Shown here in pieces: positions 37,792 to 46,157 of a DNA stretch of 64,000 nucleotides. The first letter of the stretch is position 1. Every line of letters begins with the position of its first letter. Below the pieces are notes generated by a model. The model did no database searches. It was not told the DNA's origin and worked only from the letters and a program-made list of their open reading frames with translations. Location: the NCBI RefSeq assembly GCF_014287875.1, contig NZ_JACOPN010000002.1:1-64000 (forward strand), written 5' to 3'. A program made the position numbers and the translations under genes. This DNA is from Flintibacter faecis (GTDB taxonomy: Bacteria; Bacillota; Clostridia; Oscillospirales; Oscillospiraceae).

Positions 37792-39105
37792 TCAGGGCTC
37801 CAGGCGGCTCAGGTCCCGGGGGAACAGGCTGGCCCGGCGCACATTGTCCAGTCCGCACAGCTGGGCGGTGAGCCGCTCCAGACCGATGCCCAGCCCGCCG
37901 TGGGGGGGCATCCCGTGCTTGTGGATCATCAGATAGCTGTCAAACTCCGCCGGGTCCATGCCCTTGGCCTCCATCTTGGCCACCTGCTGGGCATAGTCGT
38001 GGATGCGCTGGCCGCCGGTGGTCACCTCCATGCCCCGGAACAGCAGATCGAAGGACAGGGTATACTTGGGGTCGGCCGGGTCGTCCATGGCGTAGAAGGG
38101 ACGCTTTTTGGCGGGATAGTGGGTGACGAACACAAAGTCCGCCCCATATTCCTCTTTGAAATAGCGGCCGATGTTGTGCTCCTCCTCCGGCTCCAGGTCA
38201 TAGGGGTCCCGGATGGGCCGGCCATATTTCTCCGCCGCCAGCCGTTTGGCCTCGTCAAAGCGCACGGCAGGAATTTTATCCGCCTGGGGCAGCGTCACCC
38301 CCAGCAGCGCCAGGTCATCTGCGTAGTCCCGCGCCAGCAGGGCCATGGCATATTGCAGAAAGCCCGCTTCCATGTCCATCACGTCCTGGAAGGAGCGGAT
38401 AAAGCCCATTTCAAAGTCCAGGGAGGTATACTCGTTCAGGTGCCGGGGGGTGGAGTGCTTCTCCGCCCGGAACACGGGGGCCACCTCGAACACCCGCTGG
38501 AACACCCCCACCATGGTCTGCTTATAGAACTGAGGGGACTGGGCCAAAAACGCCTTGCGGCCGAAATAGTCCAGGCGGAAGATGTTGCTGCCCCCCTCCG
38601 CCCCGGCGTGGACGATCTTGGGGGTGTGGACCTCGGTAAAGCCCTGGCCGGTGAGATACTCCCGGAAGGCCCGGGACAGACCCTCCTGGATTTTGAACAC
38701 CGCCCGCTCTTTCAGGGCCCGCAGGACCACCGGGCGCAGGCCCAGCTCGGTGTCCAGGTTCAGCTTCAGCCGCCCCTTGGACACGGGCACAGGCATGGGC
38801 TGGGCGGGGCGGGACAGCACCTCCAGCCCGGTCAGCCGCACCTCCATGCCCCCGGGGGCCCGGCGCTCGGCAGCCGCCTGTCCAGTGAGGGTGACGGCGC
38901 ACTCCTCACACAGGTCCCCGGGCAGCAGCTCCGGGGCGGCCACACACTGCACCGCCCCGTCAGGCAGGCGCAGGGTGAGGAAGGTCACGCCTCCCAGGGG
39001 GCGCAGGGCGTGGACCATGCCGTCCAGGGTGACGGTCTGCCCCACCAAAGCGGCCAGGTCCTGCTTGCTCATGCTCTTCTTCGGCGTTCCCGTGACAAAT
39101 TCCAT
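37792..39105 (-). CDS. aspS: Archaeal-type aspartyl-tRNA synthetase, probably non-discriminating (AspRS2)
   Basis: The product has 437 residues, about 150 shorter than bacterial AspRS; it lacks the GAD insertion. The OB-fold anticodon domain is residues 1-105 (DGMVHALRPLGGVTFLTLR). The class II core has motif 2 (PVFRAEKHSTPRHLNEYTSLDFEMGF) and motif 3 (GGLGIGLERLTAQLCGL), ending FPRDLSRLEP as in archaeal enzymes. The anticodon-domain loops carry a His (GMVH) and a Pro (RAPGG), features I associate with non-discriminating enzymes that charge both tRNA-Asp and tRNA-Asn. Being followed by gatCAB and preceded by a T-box with an apparent Asn specifier, it most likely makes Asp-tRNA(Asn) for transamidation. 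Confidence 0.93.
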   Translation of the reverse strand: MEFVTGTPKKSMSKQDLAALVGQTVTLDGMVHALRPLGGVTFLTLRLPDGAVQCVAAPELLPGDLCEECAVTLTGQAAAERRAPGGMEVRLTGLEVLSRPAQPMPVPVSKGRLKLNLDTELGLRPVVLRALKERAVFKIQEGLSRAFREYLTGQGFTEVHTPKIVHAGAEGGSNIFRLDYFGRKAFLAQSPQFYKQTMVGVFQRVFEVAPVFRAEKHSTPRHLNEYTSLDFEMGFIRSFQDVMDMEAGFLQYAMALLARDYADDLALLGVTLPQADKIPAVRFDEAKRLAAEKYGRPIRDPYDLEPEEEHNIGRYFKEEYGADFVFVTHYPAKKRPFYAMDDPADPKYTLSFDLLFRGMEVTTGGQRIHDYAQQVAKMEAKGMDPAEFDSYLMIHKHGMPPHGGLGIGLERLTAQLCGLDNVRRASLFPRDLSRLEP

Positions 39106-39129
39106 AACACTCGTCCTTTCTCAAAGTCC

Positions 39130-39427
39130 AGTGATACGCCCGGGAACGAAAAAATCCCGGGGCGTATCTCACTACGATACACCCCGGGACGAAATCATCC
39201 ATCATAATGATTCCGCGGTACCACCCGCGTTGTCTCTCCAACAAGAGACCTCTTTCGAGCCCCGATAACGTGGGGAATCCGTACAGCCCTCAACGGCGCT
39301 CGCCCTTTGAACTGTAAGCTCAGGAGTGTTGCACCACCTTGTCTTTCCCGACCGGGCTTTCAGCACAGTGGCCCGGTCTCTCTGTTGGATGCCGTCAGGT
39401 GTGGTCTCCGTCCGCGCTTTTTTCTTA
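39130..39427 (-). ncRNA. T-box leader of aspS2-gatCAB (apparent Asn specifier)
   Basis: The minus strand carries the T-box signature GGGTGGTACCGCG (39212-39227 region). Stem I has the AGAGAG bulge and the specifier-loop strand GCAACACTCC, in which AAC (39328-39330) is the best-placed codon, followed by the conserved purine A. Lower-stem pairing GGAG/CTCC brackets it. Reading AAC, an Asn codon, fits an operon that makes Asn-tRNA(Asn). A terminator hairpin follows. Uncharged tRNA would pair with the leader and allow read-through. Confidence 0.9.
39149..39189 (-). terminator. T-box terminator hairpin
   Basis: On the minus strand, TCCCGGGGTGTATC pairs with GAGATACGCCCCGGGA and is followed by TTTTTT. 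Confidence 0.9.
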
Positions 39428-39434
39428 TGGCCGC

Positions 39435-39464
39435 ATTATACGCCTGTACCTCCCTACTTGTCAA
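39435..39464 (-). promoter_or_regulatory. Promoter of the aspS2-gatCAB operon
   Basis: Consensus TTGACA and TATAAT separated by 18 bp on the minus strand, just before the T-box. Confidence 0.88.
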
Positions 39465-39613
39465 CTATGTTTTTCACAACATCATTTTAGTTGGATAAAG
39501 AAGTTTCGTCATTCGCACTCAAATTGCTTCCCCTCCCGCCCACGCCGGGGCTTTTCTCCCCTCCCCCGATGTGGTATACTGGAACAAAAGCAAGACAGAA
39601 AGGGGCCTGGAAA

Positions 39614-40198
39614 ATGGCTTGGATGGACTGGAACGCCCTGGAGCAGACCTGCATGGGCTGTCAGCGGTGCGCCCTGGCGGATGGACGGCATAACGTGGTG
39701 TTCGGCGTGGGCAGCCGGGACGCGGAGGTCCTGTTTGTGGGCGAGGGCCCCGGGGAGAACGAGGACCTGCAGGGCGAACCCTTTGTGGGCCGGGCGGGCA
39801 AGCTGCTGGACGACATGCTGGAGCTCATCGACCTGGACCGGAAGAAAAACGTGTACATCGCCAACATCGTCAAATGCCGTCCGCCCCACAACCGGGACCC
39901 CCTGAACACCGAGCAGGATGCCTGCATCGGCTATCTCCGCAACCAGGTGGCCCTGCTCAAACCCAAGATCATCGTCTGCCTGGGCCGCATCGCCGCCATG
40001 CGCCTCATCCGGGAGGACTATCGCATCACCCGGGAGCACGGCCAGTGGGTGGAAAAGGCCGGCGTAGCCATGACCGCCCTCTATCACCCCGCCGCCATCC
40101 TCCGGGACCCCGGCAAGCGGCCAGAGACCTTTGACGACCTGAAAAGCCTACAGGCCAAGATCCGCCAGGTGTGCAGCCGGACCTATGAATCGACTTAA
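39614..40198 (+). CDS. Family 4 uracil-DNA glycosylase (Fe-S)
   Basis: The product has 194 residues from the ATG at 39614, preceded by GAAAGGGGCCTGGAA; an in-frame extension upstream lacks a ribosome site. Type 4 UDGs remove uracil from DNA and carry a [4Fe-4S] cluster. The ligand cysteines are visible in [25 protein letters not shown] and IIVCLGR. The catalytic-pocket motif is [10 protein letters not shown] (GEAPGxxED-like), and the second motif is [12 protein letters not shown]. There is an extended -10 (TGGTATACT, 39575-39580). It is a single gene divergent from the T-box promoter. Function is secure from the family; the role in base excision repair is standard. Confidence 0.93.
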   Translation: MAWMDWNALEQTCMGCQRCALADGRHNVVFGVGSRDAEVLFVGEGPGENEDLQGEPFVGRAGKLLDDMLELIDLDRKKNVYIANIVKCRPPHNRDPLNTEQDACIGYLRNQVALLKPKIIVCLGRIAAMRLIREDYRITREHGQWVEKAGVAMTALYHPAAILRDPGKRPETFDDLKSLQAKIRQVCSRTYEST

Positions 40199-40199
40199 A

Positions 40200-40488
40200 T
40201 GTCATTGCGAGGAGGGCGCAGCACCCGCAAGGGGTACGCCGCATCCGTAAGGCAGCAAAGCTGCCAACGGCTGCGCAGCGACGCGGGAATCCGAATCCCC
40301 GTCCAGCAGCCTCCCTTGTCAAAGGGAGGTGGCACGGCGAAGCCGTGACGGAAGGATTCCGACCCCCGGAAAGCTATCCTAAAAACGGAATCCCTCAGTC
40401 AGCTTCGCTGACAGCCCCCTTTAACAAGGGGGCCAAGGGACGGGGGTTACGGATTGCCACGTCGGGCTTTGCCCTCCTCGCAATGACA
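40200..40488. repeat. Composite dispersed repeat with terminal inverted repeats, copy 4
   Basis: Begins GTCATTGCGAGGAGGGC and ends GCCCTCCTCGCAATGAC, perfect terminal inverted repeats. Inside are the CCTCCCTTGTCAAAGGGAGG palindrome, GGCACGGCGAAGCCGTGACGG, GGAAAGCTATCCTAAAAACGG, TCAGTCAGCTTCGCTGACAG and a CCCCCTTTAACAAGGGGG palindrome. Nearly the same internal order occurs at 55595-55826. It fills the 351-bp gap after the glycosylase gene. Confidence 0.9.
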
Positions 40489-40494
40489 ATGACA

Positions 40495-40542
40495 AAGAAC
40501 GCCCTCGCTCCATTCTAAACCCACGGAGCGGGGGCGTTCTTT
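40495..40542 (-). terminator. Terminator of the lipoprotein gene (bidirectional)
   Basis: AAGAACGCCCTCGCTCC pairs with GGAGCGGGGGCGTTCTT; T-rich on both sides. Confidence 0.8.
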
Positions 40543-40549
40543 TCCCTTG

Positions 40550-41284
40550 CTACTTCGTATGCTCTTTTACATACTCCTCCAAAAACTGATACACCTCTTC
40601 AATCGTATCTCCATTGTATATCCGTGGGGAATCTTCCTGATCTATCTCATATACCATCTCTGCATAATGGCTCTCTTCCACAGCCCGCTCAACAACAGTC
40701 CCGTCTACCTTGCCGTCGATGATAGGGATCAAGCTCCACATGTATATGTCGTTGATATAAAGGCTGGGCGGGAAAACCATTTGGTCCTCCACAACGCGGC
40801 AGTTGAACCCGTCCTGCTCTAATGTCCGGGCCATCTCTTCATCCAAGCCGTAGCGTCCGAACCACGATGGTTCGTCCTCCGCATACACGATAAAAGAATC
40901 CGCCCGCTGCAAGAGTTCCTGTAATTCCGGGTAATATTCCTCTTGAAGTCCATTTACCTTGAGCCATAACAGAAAACTGTTCCCTGCCGTGGACAAAATC
41001 GCCCGGTTTGGGCATTGCGTGGAAACAAAGAACGCTTTTTGAATGCTGCACTTCGCGATCAGATATGCTTCGTCACCGTATTCATCCGCAAAAACCTGCG
41101 GATAAACCTTTTGGACCGCAACATCAGCCAATACAACGGGGCGGTCCTCAGACAGCGTAAATATTTCATCAAAATACGGTATCCTGGACGAATCCGGGGC
41201 ATCCGAGTTTTTTCCCTGACAGCCGCAGCACAGGGACAGGAGCATGAGCAGGCTCAGTACCGATGCCATTACGTTTCGTTTCAT
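40550..41284 (-). CDS. Hypothetical lipoprotein
   Basis: The product has 244 residues from the ATG at 41284 (GGGAG 8 bp upstream; a GTG three codons earlier is less likely). A lipoprotein signal (MKRNVMASVLSLLMLLSLCCGC) puts it on the outer face of the membrane. The rest is acidic and mixed alpha/beta, with YLIAKCSIQKAFF, LLWLKVNGLQEEYYPELQELL and a C-terminal IYNGDTIEEVYQFLEEYVKEHTK. I recognise no domain. The gene is visibly less G+C-rich than its neighbours and sits alone between a repeat block and its own promoter (41342-41369), which suggests an accessory gene gained by transfer. Confidence 0.8.
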   Translation of the reverse strand: MKRNVMASVLSLLMLLSLCCGCQGKNSDAPDSSRIPYFDEIFTLSEDRPVVLADVAVQKVYPQVFADEYGDEAYLIAKCSIQKAFFVSTQCPNRAILSTAGNSFLLWLKVNGLQEEYYPELQELLQRADSFIVYAEDEPSWFGRYGLDEEMARTLEQDGFNCRVVEDQMVFPPSLYINDIYMWSLIPIIDGKVDGTVVERAVEESHYAEMVYEIDQEDSPRIYNGDTIEEVYQFLEEYVKEHTK

Positions 41285-41341
41285 CGTTGCCACTCCCTTC
41301 TTGTTCGATCTTTGTTGCTTTTTCGCCGCTCTTCTACTCTC

Positions 41342-41369
41342 AGTATAACTGATTTTCGCGGAAAAGCAA
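41342..41369 (-). promoter_or_regulatory. Promoter of the lipoprotein gene
   Basis: On the minus strand, TTGCTT is followed after 16 bp by TATACT. Confidence 0.65.
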
Positions 41370-41400
41370 GTTTTTCTACAGAAATGCTCCCCCCAAGGGC

Positions 41401-41429
41401 TTTACTTTTTTCGTTTTTTCAGGCATACT
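41401..41429 (+). promoter_or_regulatory. Possible promoter of the NSS transporter gene
   Basis: TTTACT and CATACT separated by 17 bp, 36 bp upstream of the start codon. Confidence 0.5.
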
Positions 41430-41465
41430 TTTGAATTGACTGAAAAAAGGAGAGGTTTTACCGAC

Positions 41466-42866
41466 ATGAAAAAGAAGTCATCTGGTTTCAGCGGCTCGCT
41501 GGGCTTTGTGCTGGCCGCCGCTGGCAGCGCTGTTGGCGTGGGCAACATCTGGCGCTTTCCATATCTGTGCGCCAAGGACGGGGGCGGCCTGTTCCTGGTG
41601 GTCTATCTGGTGCTGGTGCTCACCTTCGGCTTTGTCCTGCTGACCACCGACGTGGCCATTGGCCGCCGCACCAAGCTCAACGCCCTGAACGCCTATGCCG
41701 CTCTGGGGAAGAAGTGGCGCTTTCTGGGCTTTCTCACCTTCCTGGTGCCCGCCCTCATCATGACCTATTACTCCGTCATCGGCGGCTGGATCTTAAAGTA
41801 TCTCACCGCCTATCTCACCACCGACGGCTCCGCACCCGCCCAGGACGGCTATTTCACCGGCTTCATCACCGCCCCGGTGGCCCCCATCGTGTTCACCCTG
41901 ATCTTTTTGGCCTTCACCGCCTTTGTGGTCTACTGCGGCGTGGAGAAGGGCATCGAGCGCTATTCCCGCATCCTCATGCCCGGTCTGCTGCTGCTCATCG
42001 TGGGCATCGCCATTTTCTCCCTCACCCTGTCCTATCAGGGGGAGGACGGCATCACCCGCACCGGCCTGCAGGGTCTGGGGGTCTATCTTCTGCCCAATCT
42101 GGAGGGGCTGACGGTACAGCGCTTTCTCCAGGTTCTGCTGGACGCTATGAGCCAGCTGTTCTTCTCTCTCAGTGTGTCCATGGGCATTATGATCACCTAT
42201 GGCTCCTATGTGAAAGACGATGTGGACCTGGGCAAGGCCACAAACCAGATCGAGATCTTCGACACCGCCGCCGCCTTTCTCTCCGGCATGATGATCATCC
42301 CCGCCGTCTATGTCTTTTTGGGCACCGAAGGCATGACCTTTGGCCCCAGCCTGACCTTTGTCTCCCTGCCCAAGGTGTTCCAGTCCATGGGCCTGGTGGG
42401 CCGCCTGGTGGGTGCCGCCTTCTTCCTGATGCTGGGCTTTGCCGCCCTCACCTCCTGTGTGTCCGTGATGGAGACCCTGGTAGCCAACTGCATGGAGCTG
42501 TTCCACAAGAGCCGGAAGCAGATGTGCGCCGTCATCGGCCTGTACTCCCTGGTCACCGCCGTGCTCATCTGCCTGGGCTATAACGCCCTGTACTTCGAGC
42601 TGCCCCTGCCCAACGGCTCGGTGGGCCAGCTGCTGGACGTGATGGACTACATCAGCAACAGCTTCCTGATGCCCTTCATCTCCCTGCTCACCAGCATCCT
42701 CATCGGCTGGATCGTGGGCCCCAAGTGGATCTGCGACGAGGTGCAGAAAAATGGCGAGGCCTTCCCCCGGGCCGGTCTTTACAGCGTCCTCGTCCGCTAT
42801 GTGGTCCCCGTGGTCATGCTGGTCCTGTTTTTGGTGTCCACCGGCCTGTGGAAGCTGAACTTCTGA
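41466..42866 (+). CDS. Neurotransmitter:sodium symporter (NSS/SNF) family transporter
   Basis: The product has 466 residues from the ATG at 41466, after AAAGGAGAGG; the in-frame TTG ten codons upstream lies before the ribosome site. NSS marks are clear: helix 1 with AAAGSAVGVGNIWRFPYLCAKDGGG, the unwound Na+/substrate site; YYSVIGGWILKYL; QLFFSLSVSMGIMITYGSYVKDD (helix 6 region); and GFAALTSCVSVMETLVANC (helix 8, with Na+ ligands). There are 11-12 helices. The family imports amino acids with Na+ (LeuT, TnaT, MhsT). The substrate is unknown. It stands alone with a terminator at 42892-42924 shared with the convergent aminotransferase gene. Confidence 0.93.
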   Translation: MKKKSSGFSGSLGFVLAAAGSAVGVGNIWRFPYLCAKDGGGLFLVVYLVLVLTFGFVLLTTDVAIGRRTKLNALNAYAALGKKWRFLGFLTFLVPALIMTYYSVIGGWILKYLTAYLTTDGSAPAQDGYFTGFITAPVAPIVFTLIFLAFTAFVVYCGVEKGIERYSRILMPGLLLLIVGIAIFSLTLSYQGEDGITRTGLQGLGVYLLPNLEGLTVQRFLQVLLDAMSQLFFSLSVSMGIMITYGSYVKDDVDLGKATNQIEIFDTAAAFLSGMMIIPAVYVFLGTEGMTFGPSLTFVSLPKVFQSMGLVGRLVGAAFFLMLGFAALTSCVSVMETLVANCMELFHKSRKQMCAVIGLYSLVTAVLICLGYNALYFELPLPNGSVGQLLDVMDYISNSFLMPFISLLTSILIGWIVGPKWICDEVQKNGEAFPRAGLYSVLVRYVVPVVMLVLFLVSTGLWKLNF

Positions 42867-42891
42867 GTGCATCCATAAGAATCAGCGCATG

Positions 42892-42924
42892 AAAATCGCC
42901 CCGCCGTTTGGCGGGGCGATTTGC
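42892..42924. terminator. Bidirectional terminator between the NSS and dat genes
   Basis: AAAATCGCCCCGCC-GTTT-GGCGGGGCGATTT stem with A/T-rich flanks on both sides. Confidence 0.82.
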
Positions 42925-42937
42925 GTCTCTATGGGGA

Positions 42938-43789
42938 TTATCGGGCGGTCTCCCGCTGGAATTTCTCCAGATAGGCGTTTTGCAGCAGCTTCAGACGCTG
43001 GGGGTCCTTGCCGCCCACGGGGATGCCGTCGATGGACTCGGCCTTCATGCACAGGGCGCTGGAGCTGGTGACGATGACCTCGTCGGCGTTCATCAGCTCC
43101 ACCATGGAGAAGGGCTTCTCCACCACGGGGATGTCGTGCTCCCGGGCCAGCTGCAGCAGGTGCTTGCGGGTGATGCCGGGCAGGATCAGCTCGTCGGTGG
43201 GGGCGGTGTGCAGTACGCCGTCCTTCAGCATGGAGATATTGCTGTGGGCGCACTCGGTCACCCGGCTGCCCCGGTGGAGCACCGCCTCGTCGCAGCCCCG
43301 CTCCACGGCCCGCTGGTTGGCCAGCACGCTGGGGATCAGGTTCAGCGTTTTGATGTTGCACATCTTAAAGCGGATGTCCTCCATGGAGATGAGCTTATAG
43401 GGCTTGTCCATGGACTTCATGGTGTGGGGCTTCACATAGATCATCAGGCTGGGCTTCACCTTCTCCGGGTCAGGGAAGGGGTGGTTGCGCATACAGACAC
43501 CCCGGGAGATCTGCCAGTACAAAAACTGCACCGGGCTCTCCTCCGCCGCGTCGATGACCCTTTGCAGCTCGGCCTTCACCTGGTCCCGCTCCATGTGGAA
43601 GGGGATCTCCAGCAGCCGCAGGCTGTTGTACATCCGATCCAGGTGGTCGTCCAGGGCGAAGGGCACCCGGTTGGCCACGCAGGTGGCCTCGTAAATGCCG
43701 TCGCCGAAGTACAGCGCCCGGTCCTGCATGGGCACGGTCATCTCTTCCAGCGGCCCGATCTTTCCGTTGTAATATCCAACTTCTTTCAT
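42938..43789 (-). CDS. dat: D-amino-acid aminotransferase-like class IV PLP enzyme
   Basis: The product has 283 residues, fold-type IV PLP aminotransferase (BCAT/DAAT/ADCL group). Marks: the N-terminal YYNGKIGPLEEMTVPMQDRALYFGDGIYEA, the catalytic Lys in RFKMCNIKTLNLIPSVLANQRA (about residue 147), EAVLHRGSRVTECAHSNISML (PLP Glu region), and APTDELILPGITRKHLLQLA. The closest match by eye is D-alanine/D-amino-acid aminotransferase, which makes D-Glu or D-Ala for peptidoglycan; branched-chain or ADC-lyase activity is possible. It has a single-gene layout, followed on its strand by a terminator. Confidence 0.85.
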   Translation of the reverse strand: MKEVGYYNGKIGPLEEMTVPMQDRALYFGDGIYEATCVANRVPFALDDHLDRMYNSLRLLEIPFHMERDQVKAELQRVIDAAEESPVQFLYWQISRGVCMRNHPFPDPEKVKPSLMIYVKPHTMKSMDKPYKLISMEDIRFKMCNIKTLNLIPSVLANQRAVERGCDEAVLHRGSRVTECAHSNISMLKDGVLHTAPTDELILPGITRKHLLQLAREHDIPVVEKPFSMVELMNADEVIVTSSSALCMKAESIDGIPVGGKDPQRLKLLQNAYLEKFQRETAR

Positions 43790-43840
43790 TTCTATCTCCC
43801 CTAAAAATATATATTTTGCGAATGCTCGTTATCTAATGCC

Positions 43841-43999
43841 CGCTCAGTCACGGCTGCGCCGTGCCAGCTCTCCCAGAGGGAGAGCCAAGTGTTGCTCTGT
43901 CATTGCGAGGAGCGAAGCGACGCGGCAATCCGTCTCTCCCGTCCCCCTTGCCTCTCCCCTTGGGGGAGGTGCCCGGTGCGCACACCGGGCGGAGAGGGC
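43841..43999. repeat. Dispersed repeat of about 160 bp, copy 5 (forward orientation)
   Basis: Modules: CTCAGTCACGGCTGCGCCGTG, CTCTCCCAGAGGGAGAG, CTGTCATTGCGAGGAGCGAAGC, and CCCTTGGGGGAGGTGCC with CGGTGCGCACACCGGGCGGAG. The same order in the opposite orientation makes up 50757-50917. It reaches to 2 bp from the PAP2 stop codon. Confidence 0.88.
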
Positions 44000-44001
44000 C
44001 A

Positions 44002-44553
44002 TCACAGCGAATGCCGCAGCTGATACATCTGCCAGAAATACCACACCGTCCAGGCGCACAGGGAACCTACCAGCGCCCCGGCCAGCACGTCGCTGGGATA
44101 GTGGACCCCCACATACAGCCGGGACAGGCCCATGCAAACGGCCATGACCACCAGCAGACACCGCACCCCCAGCCACTGTCCGGGCAGGGCCCGCCAGAAG
44201 ATCATGGCGGCGGCAAAGGCGGCACAGGTGTGGCCGGAGGGGAAGGAGTTGGGGTCGTCCTCGTTGATGAGGGGGATCAGCCCCGCCACGTCCAGCCAAG
44301 GCCGGGGCCGCATGACCAGCGGCTTTAAAATCAGGTTGGTGCACACCAGGCCCAGCAGCATGGCGCACAGGGCCAGCATCCCCGCCGGACGGGTGCTCCG
44401 GTGACAGAGCATGGCCAGAGAGATGGCGATCCAGATCACCCCCGCATTGCCCAGGGAGGTATAGCCCGCCGCCAGCGGGTCCAGCCAATCCGTCCGGGCG
44501 TTCTGGAGCATCAGGAGAAATCCGGCATCCATCCCTTGCAGCGCACTTAACAT
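44002..44553 (-). CDS. PAP2-family membrane phosphatase
   Basis: The product has 183 residues with five to six helices. The three PAP2 catalytic motifs are intact: KPLVMRPRP (KxxxxxxRP), FPSGHTCAAFA (PSGH) and SRLYVGVHYPSDVLAG (SRxxxxxHxxxD). Such enzymes dephosphorylate lipid phosphates; in bacteria many act as undecaprenyl-pyrophosphate or phosphatidylglycerophosphate phosphatases on the outer face of the membrane. A role in recycling the undecaprenyl carrier is plausible but not shown. It has a promoter at 44658-44686; its 3' end abuts a dispersed repeat. Confidence 0.92.
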   Translation of the reverse strand: MLSALQGMDAGFLLMLQNARTDWLDPLAAGYTSLGNAGVIWIAISLAMLCHRSTRPAGMLALCAMLLGLVCTNLILKPLVMRPRPWLDVAGLIPLINEDDPNSFPSGHTCAAFAAAMIFWRALPGQWLGVRCLLVVMAVCMGLSRLYVGVHYPSDVLAGALVGSLCAWTVWYFWQMYQLRHSL

Positions 44554-44573
44554 TCTTTTCCGCCTTTCTGTCC

Positions 44574-44603
44574 TTGACGGGGGTCCGCCCCCCCGTCTAT
44601 AAT
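44574..44603 (+). promoter_or_regulatory. Promoter of the glycosyltransferase gene
   Basis: TTGACG and TATAAT separated by 18 bp. It would give a leader of about 170 nt. It faces the PAP2 promoter at 44658-44686. Confidence 0.7.
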
Positions 44604-44657
44604 GGAATCAAAGTGAAATTGCTTGGTTTCGCCCTGTTTTTTTACAGGTCCACTGTC

Positions 44658-44686
44658 ATTATAGCGGTTATCTGTTCCGGGCGCAA
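44658..44686 (-). promoter_or_regulatory. Promoter of the PAP2 gene
   Basis: On the minus strand, TTGCGC is followed after 17 bp by TATAAT. Confidence 0.75.
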
Positions 44687-44781
44687 GGCATTTTCTTGTT
44701 AAGCTATCTTGAATCTTTTGTGAACAGAATGTTTCTTTCCCACACAGACTCAAAAACCGCACGGAAAAGGAGGTCCCGGGT

Positions 44782-45873
44782 ATGAAGCAGATCATCTGTC
44801 TGGCCGGTCAGCCCTGGTCCTCCTCCCCCGGACGGACCCAGCAGCTGCTCTCCCGCCTGCGGGACACGCAGGTGCTGTATTTCTCCCCTGCCGCCGGGCA
44901 GTTGGACCGCTCTTATTTAAAAAAGGGCAAAAAGGTCCGACCCAACATCACCGCCTATACCCTGCCCCCCACCTGGGTCCCGGTGGAGGAGACCTATGGC
45001 CGTCTGTTTCGTCCCGGGCAGCGGAAAATAGGCCGGTTCATCCGGTCTGTGGCCGCCCGCCACCGCTTCCGGGAGCCCCTGCTGTGGGCCACCGACCCCC
45101 GGCAGGTCCATCTGCTGGATCTGCTGGACTATGGCGGCTTAGTCTACGACTGTGACCGGGAGTGGGAGGACCTGCCGCTCGATTGGGAGGGCTGCCTGGC
45201 CGGGGCCGCCGACGTGGTCTTTGCCGCCTCCCCCCTGCTGGCTGACCGGCTGGCCCCCTGCAGTTCCAACGTGGCCCTGCTGCCAAACGGGGTAAATTTC
45301 CCCCTGTTCTCCCGCCCCTCCGACCTCTCCTATGATCCCCTGCCCCAAACGACGGGGCCGGTGCTGGGCTGGGCCGGGACCATCCGGCCCGAGCTGGATC
45401 TAGAACCCCTGCTCTACGCCGCCCGGACCATGCCCCGGTGGACCTTTGTCCTGTTGGGACCCCAGGGGGAGGGCAACTCCCTTCTGCCCCGGCTGCGGCG
45501 GCTGCCCAATGTCGTCCTGCCCGGGGGCTGCCCCATGGCCCAGGTGCCCGACTGGCTCTATCGCTGCGATGTGCTGCTGGACTTTCTCCGGGACGACCGC
45601 ACCTGTGACGACCTGGTCTCCTGCCGGATGCTGGAGTATCTGGCCACCGGGCGGCCCGTGGTGTCCATGCTGTGGCCCGACCAGATCGAGCCCCTGCCCG
45701 ACGTGGTATACGGGGCACACTCCGATCAGGAGTTCCTCACCCTCTGCCGCCACGCCCTGGACGAGCCGCCCAACTTCGCCGCCCAGCGCCGCCGCAGTCA
45801 CGCCGCTGCGGCCTCCTGGCCCCTGCGCTGTACGCAGGTGGTGAACATCCTCACCACGGCGGGACTACTATAG
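44782..45873 (+). CDS. GT4-like glycosyltransferase
   Basis: The product has 363 residues from the ATG at 44782, after AAAAGGAGGTCCCGGGT. It looks like a two-Rossmann (GT-B) enzyme. The N-terminal half has LLWATDPRQVHLLDLLDYGGLVYDCDREWEDLP and DVVFAASPLLADRLAP. The C-terminal donor half has VLLPNGVNFPLFSRP, LGWAGTIRPELDLEPLLYAAR, FVLLGPQGEGN and the SCRMLEYLATGRPVVSM segment, equivalent to the GT4 EAMACGxPV loop. The NGV segment and CDREW resemble teichuronic-acid or capsule glycosyltransferases. No other polysaccharide genes are adjacent, so the acceptor is unknown. The cytoplasmic location is inferred from the lack of a signal peptide. Confidence 0.82.
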   Translation: MKQIICLAGQPWSSSPGRTQQLLSRLRDTQVLYFSPAAGQLDRSYLKKGKKVRPNITAYTLPPTWVPVEETYGRLFRPGQRKIGRFIRSVAARHRFREPLLWATDPRQVHLLDLLDYGGLVYDCDREWEDLPLDWEGCLAGAADVVFAASPLLADRLAPCSSNVALLPNGVNFPLFSRPSDLSYDPLPQTTGPVLGWAGTIRPELDLEPLLYAARTMPRWTFVLLGPQGEGNSLLPRLRRLPNVVLPGGCPMAQVPDWLYRCDVLLDFLRDDRTCDDLVSCRMLEYLATGRPVVSMLWPDQIEPLPDVVYGAHSDQEFLTLCRHALDEPPNFAAQRRRSHAAAASWPLRCTQVVNILTTAGLL

Positions 45874-45970
45874 CCTGGACAAAGCCGCTCCTATCACCCT
45901 TTTGGTATAGCCGCGGACCACTTTCCATGTTGAACTACAACAATCTCCCATCATGGCTCTTTCTTCTTGT

Positions 45971-46005
45971 GCAAGGCGACAAAATCGCCGATATCCCTTG
46001 CAAAG
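45971..46005 (+). promoter_or_regulatory. Palindrome overlapping the purE -35 region
   Basis: TGCAAGGCGA-CAAAA-TCGCC with a second outer pairing TGCAAGG/CCTTGCA that runs into the -35 TTGCAA (45998-46003). It could be an operator or the weak terminator of the glycosyltransferase gene. Confidence 0.4.
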
Positions 46006-46026
46006 TTCGTCAATTTTCGTTAAAAT
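45998..46026 (+). promoter_or_regulatory. Promoter of the purine operon
   Basis: TTGCAA and TAAAAT separated by 17 bp. Transcription would start near 46033, giving a leader of about 205 nt. Confidence 0.78.
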
Positions 46027-46066
46027 AAGAAACTAAGTTGTCGTTTCTGTGATGGAGGTATGCACA

Positions 46067-46150
46067 ATGGCTCACTGTTTCCGCTCTTTCGTGTTTCTGT
46101 GTCACCACCGTGCCTGTCATCAGGGACGCAACATGCCCAAAAATCACTGA
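46067..46150 (+). CDS. Possible 27-residue leader peptide of the purine operon
   Basis: ATG 46067 is preceded by GGAGG at 8 bp, a strong ribosome site. The peptide is MAHCFRSFVFLCHHRACHQG followed by RNMPKNH; it has five His and three Cys. It stops at TGA 46148-46150, 8 bp before an intrinsic terminator (46158-46198) that lies between the pur promoter and purE. The arrangement is that of an attenuation leader, but the amino acid bias does not point clearly to a purine signal. No known family is recognised; a chance frame cannot be excluded. Confidence 0.5.
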   Translation: MAHCFRSFVFLCHHRACHQGRNMPKNH

Positions 46151-46157
46151 ATATGTT

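Noticed and set aside
44571..44700. tRNA or small RNA gene between the PAP2 and glycosyltransferase genes
   Set aside because: No cloverleaf could be drawn. The conserved parts are explained by two facing promoters.
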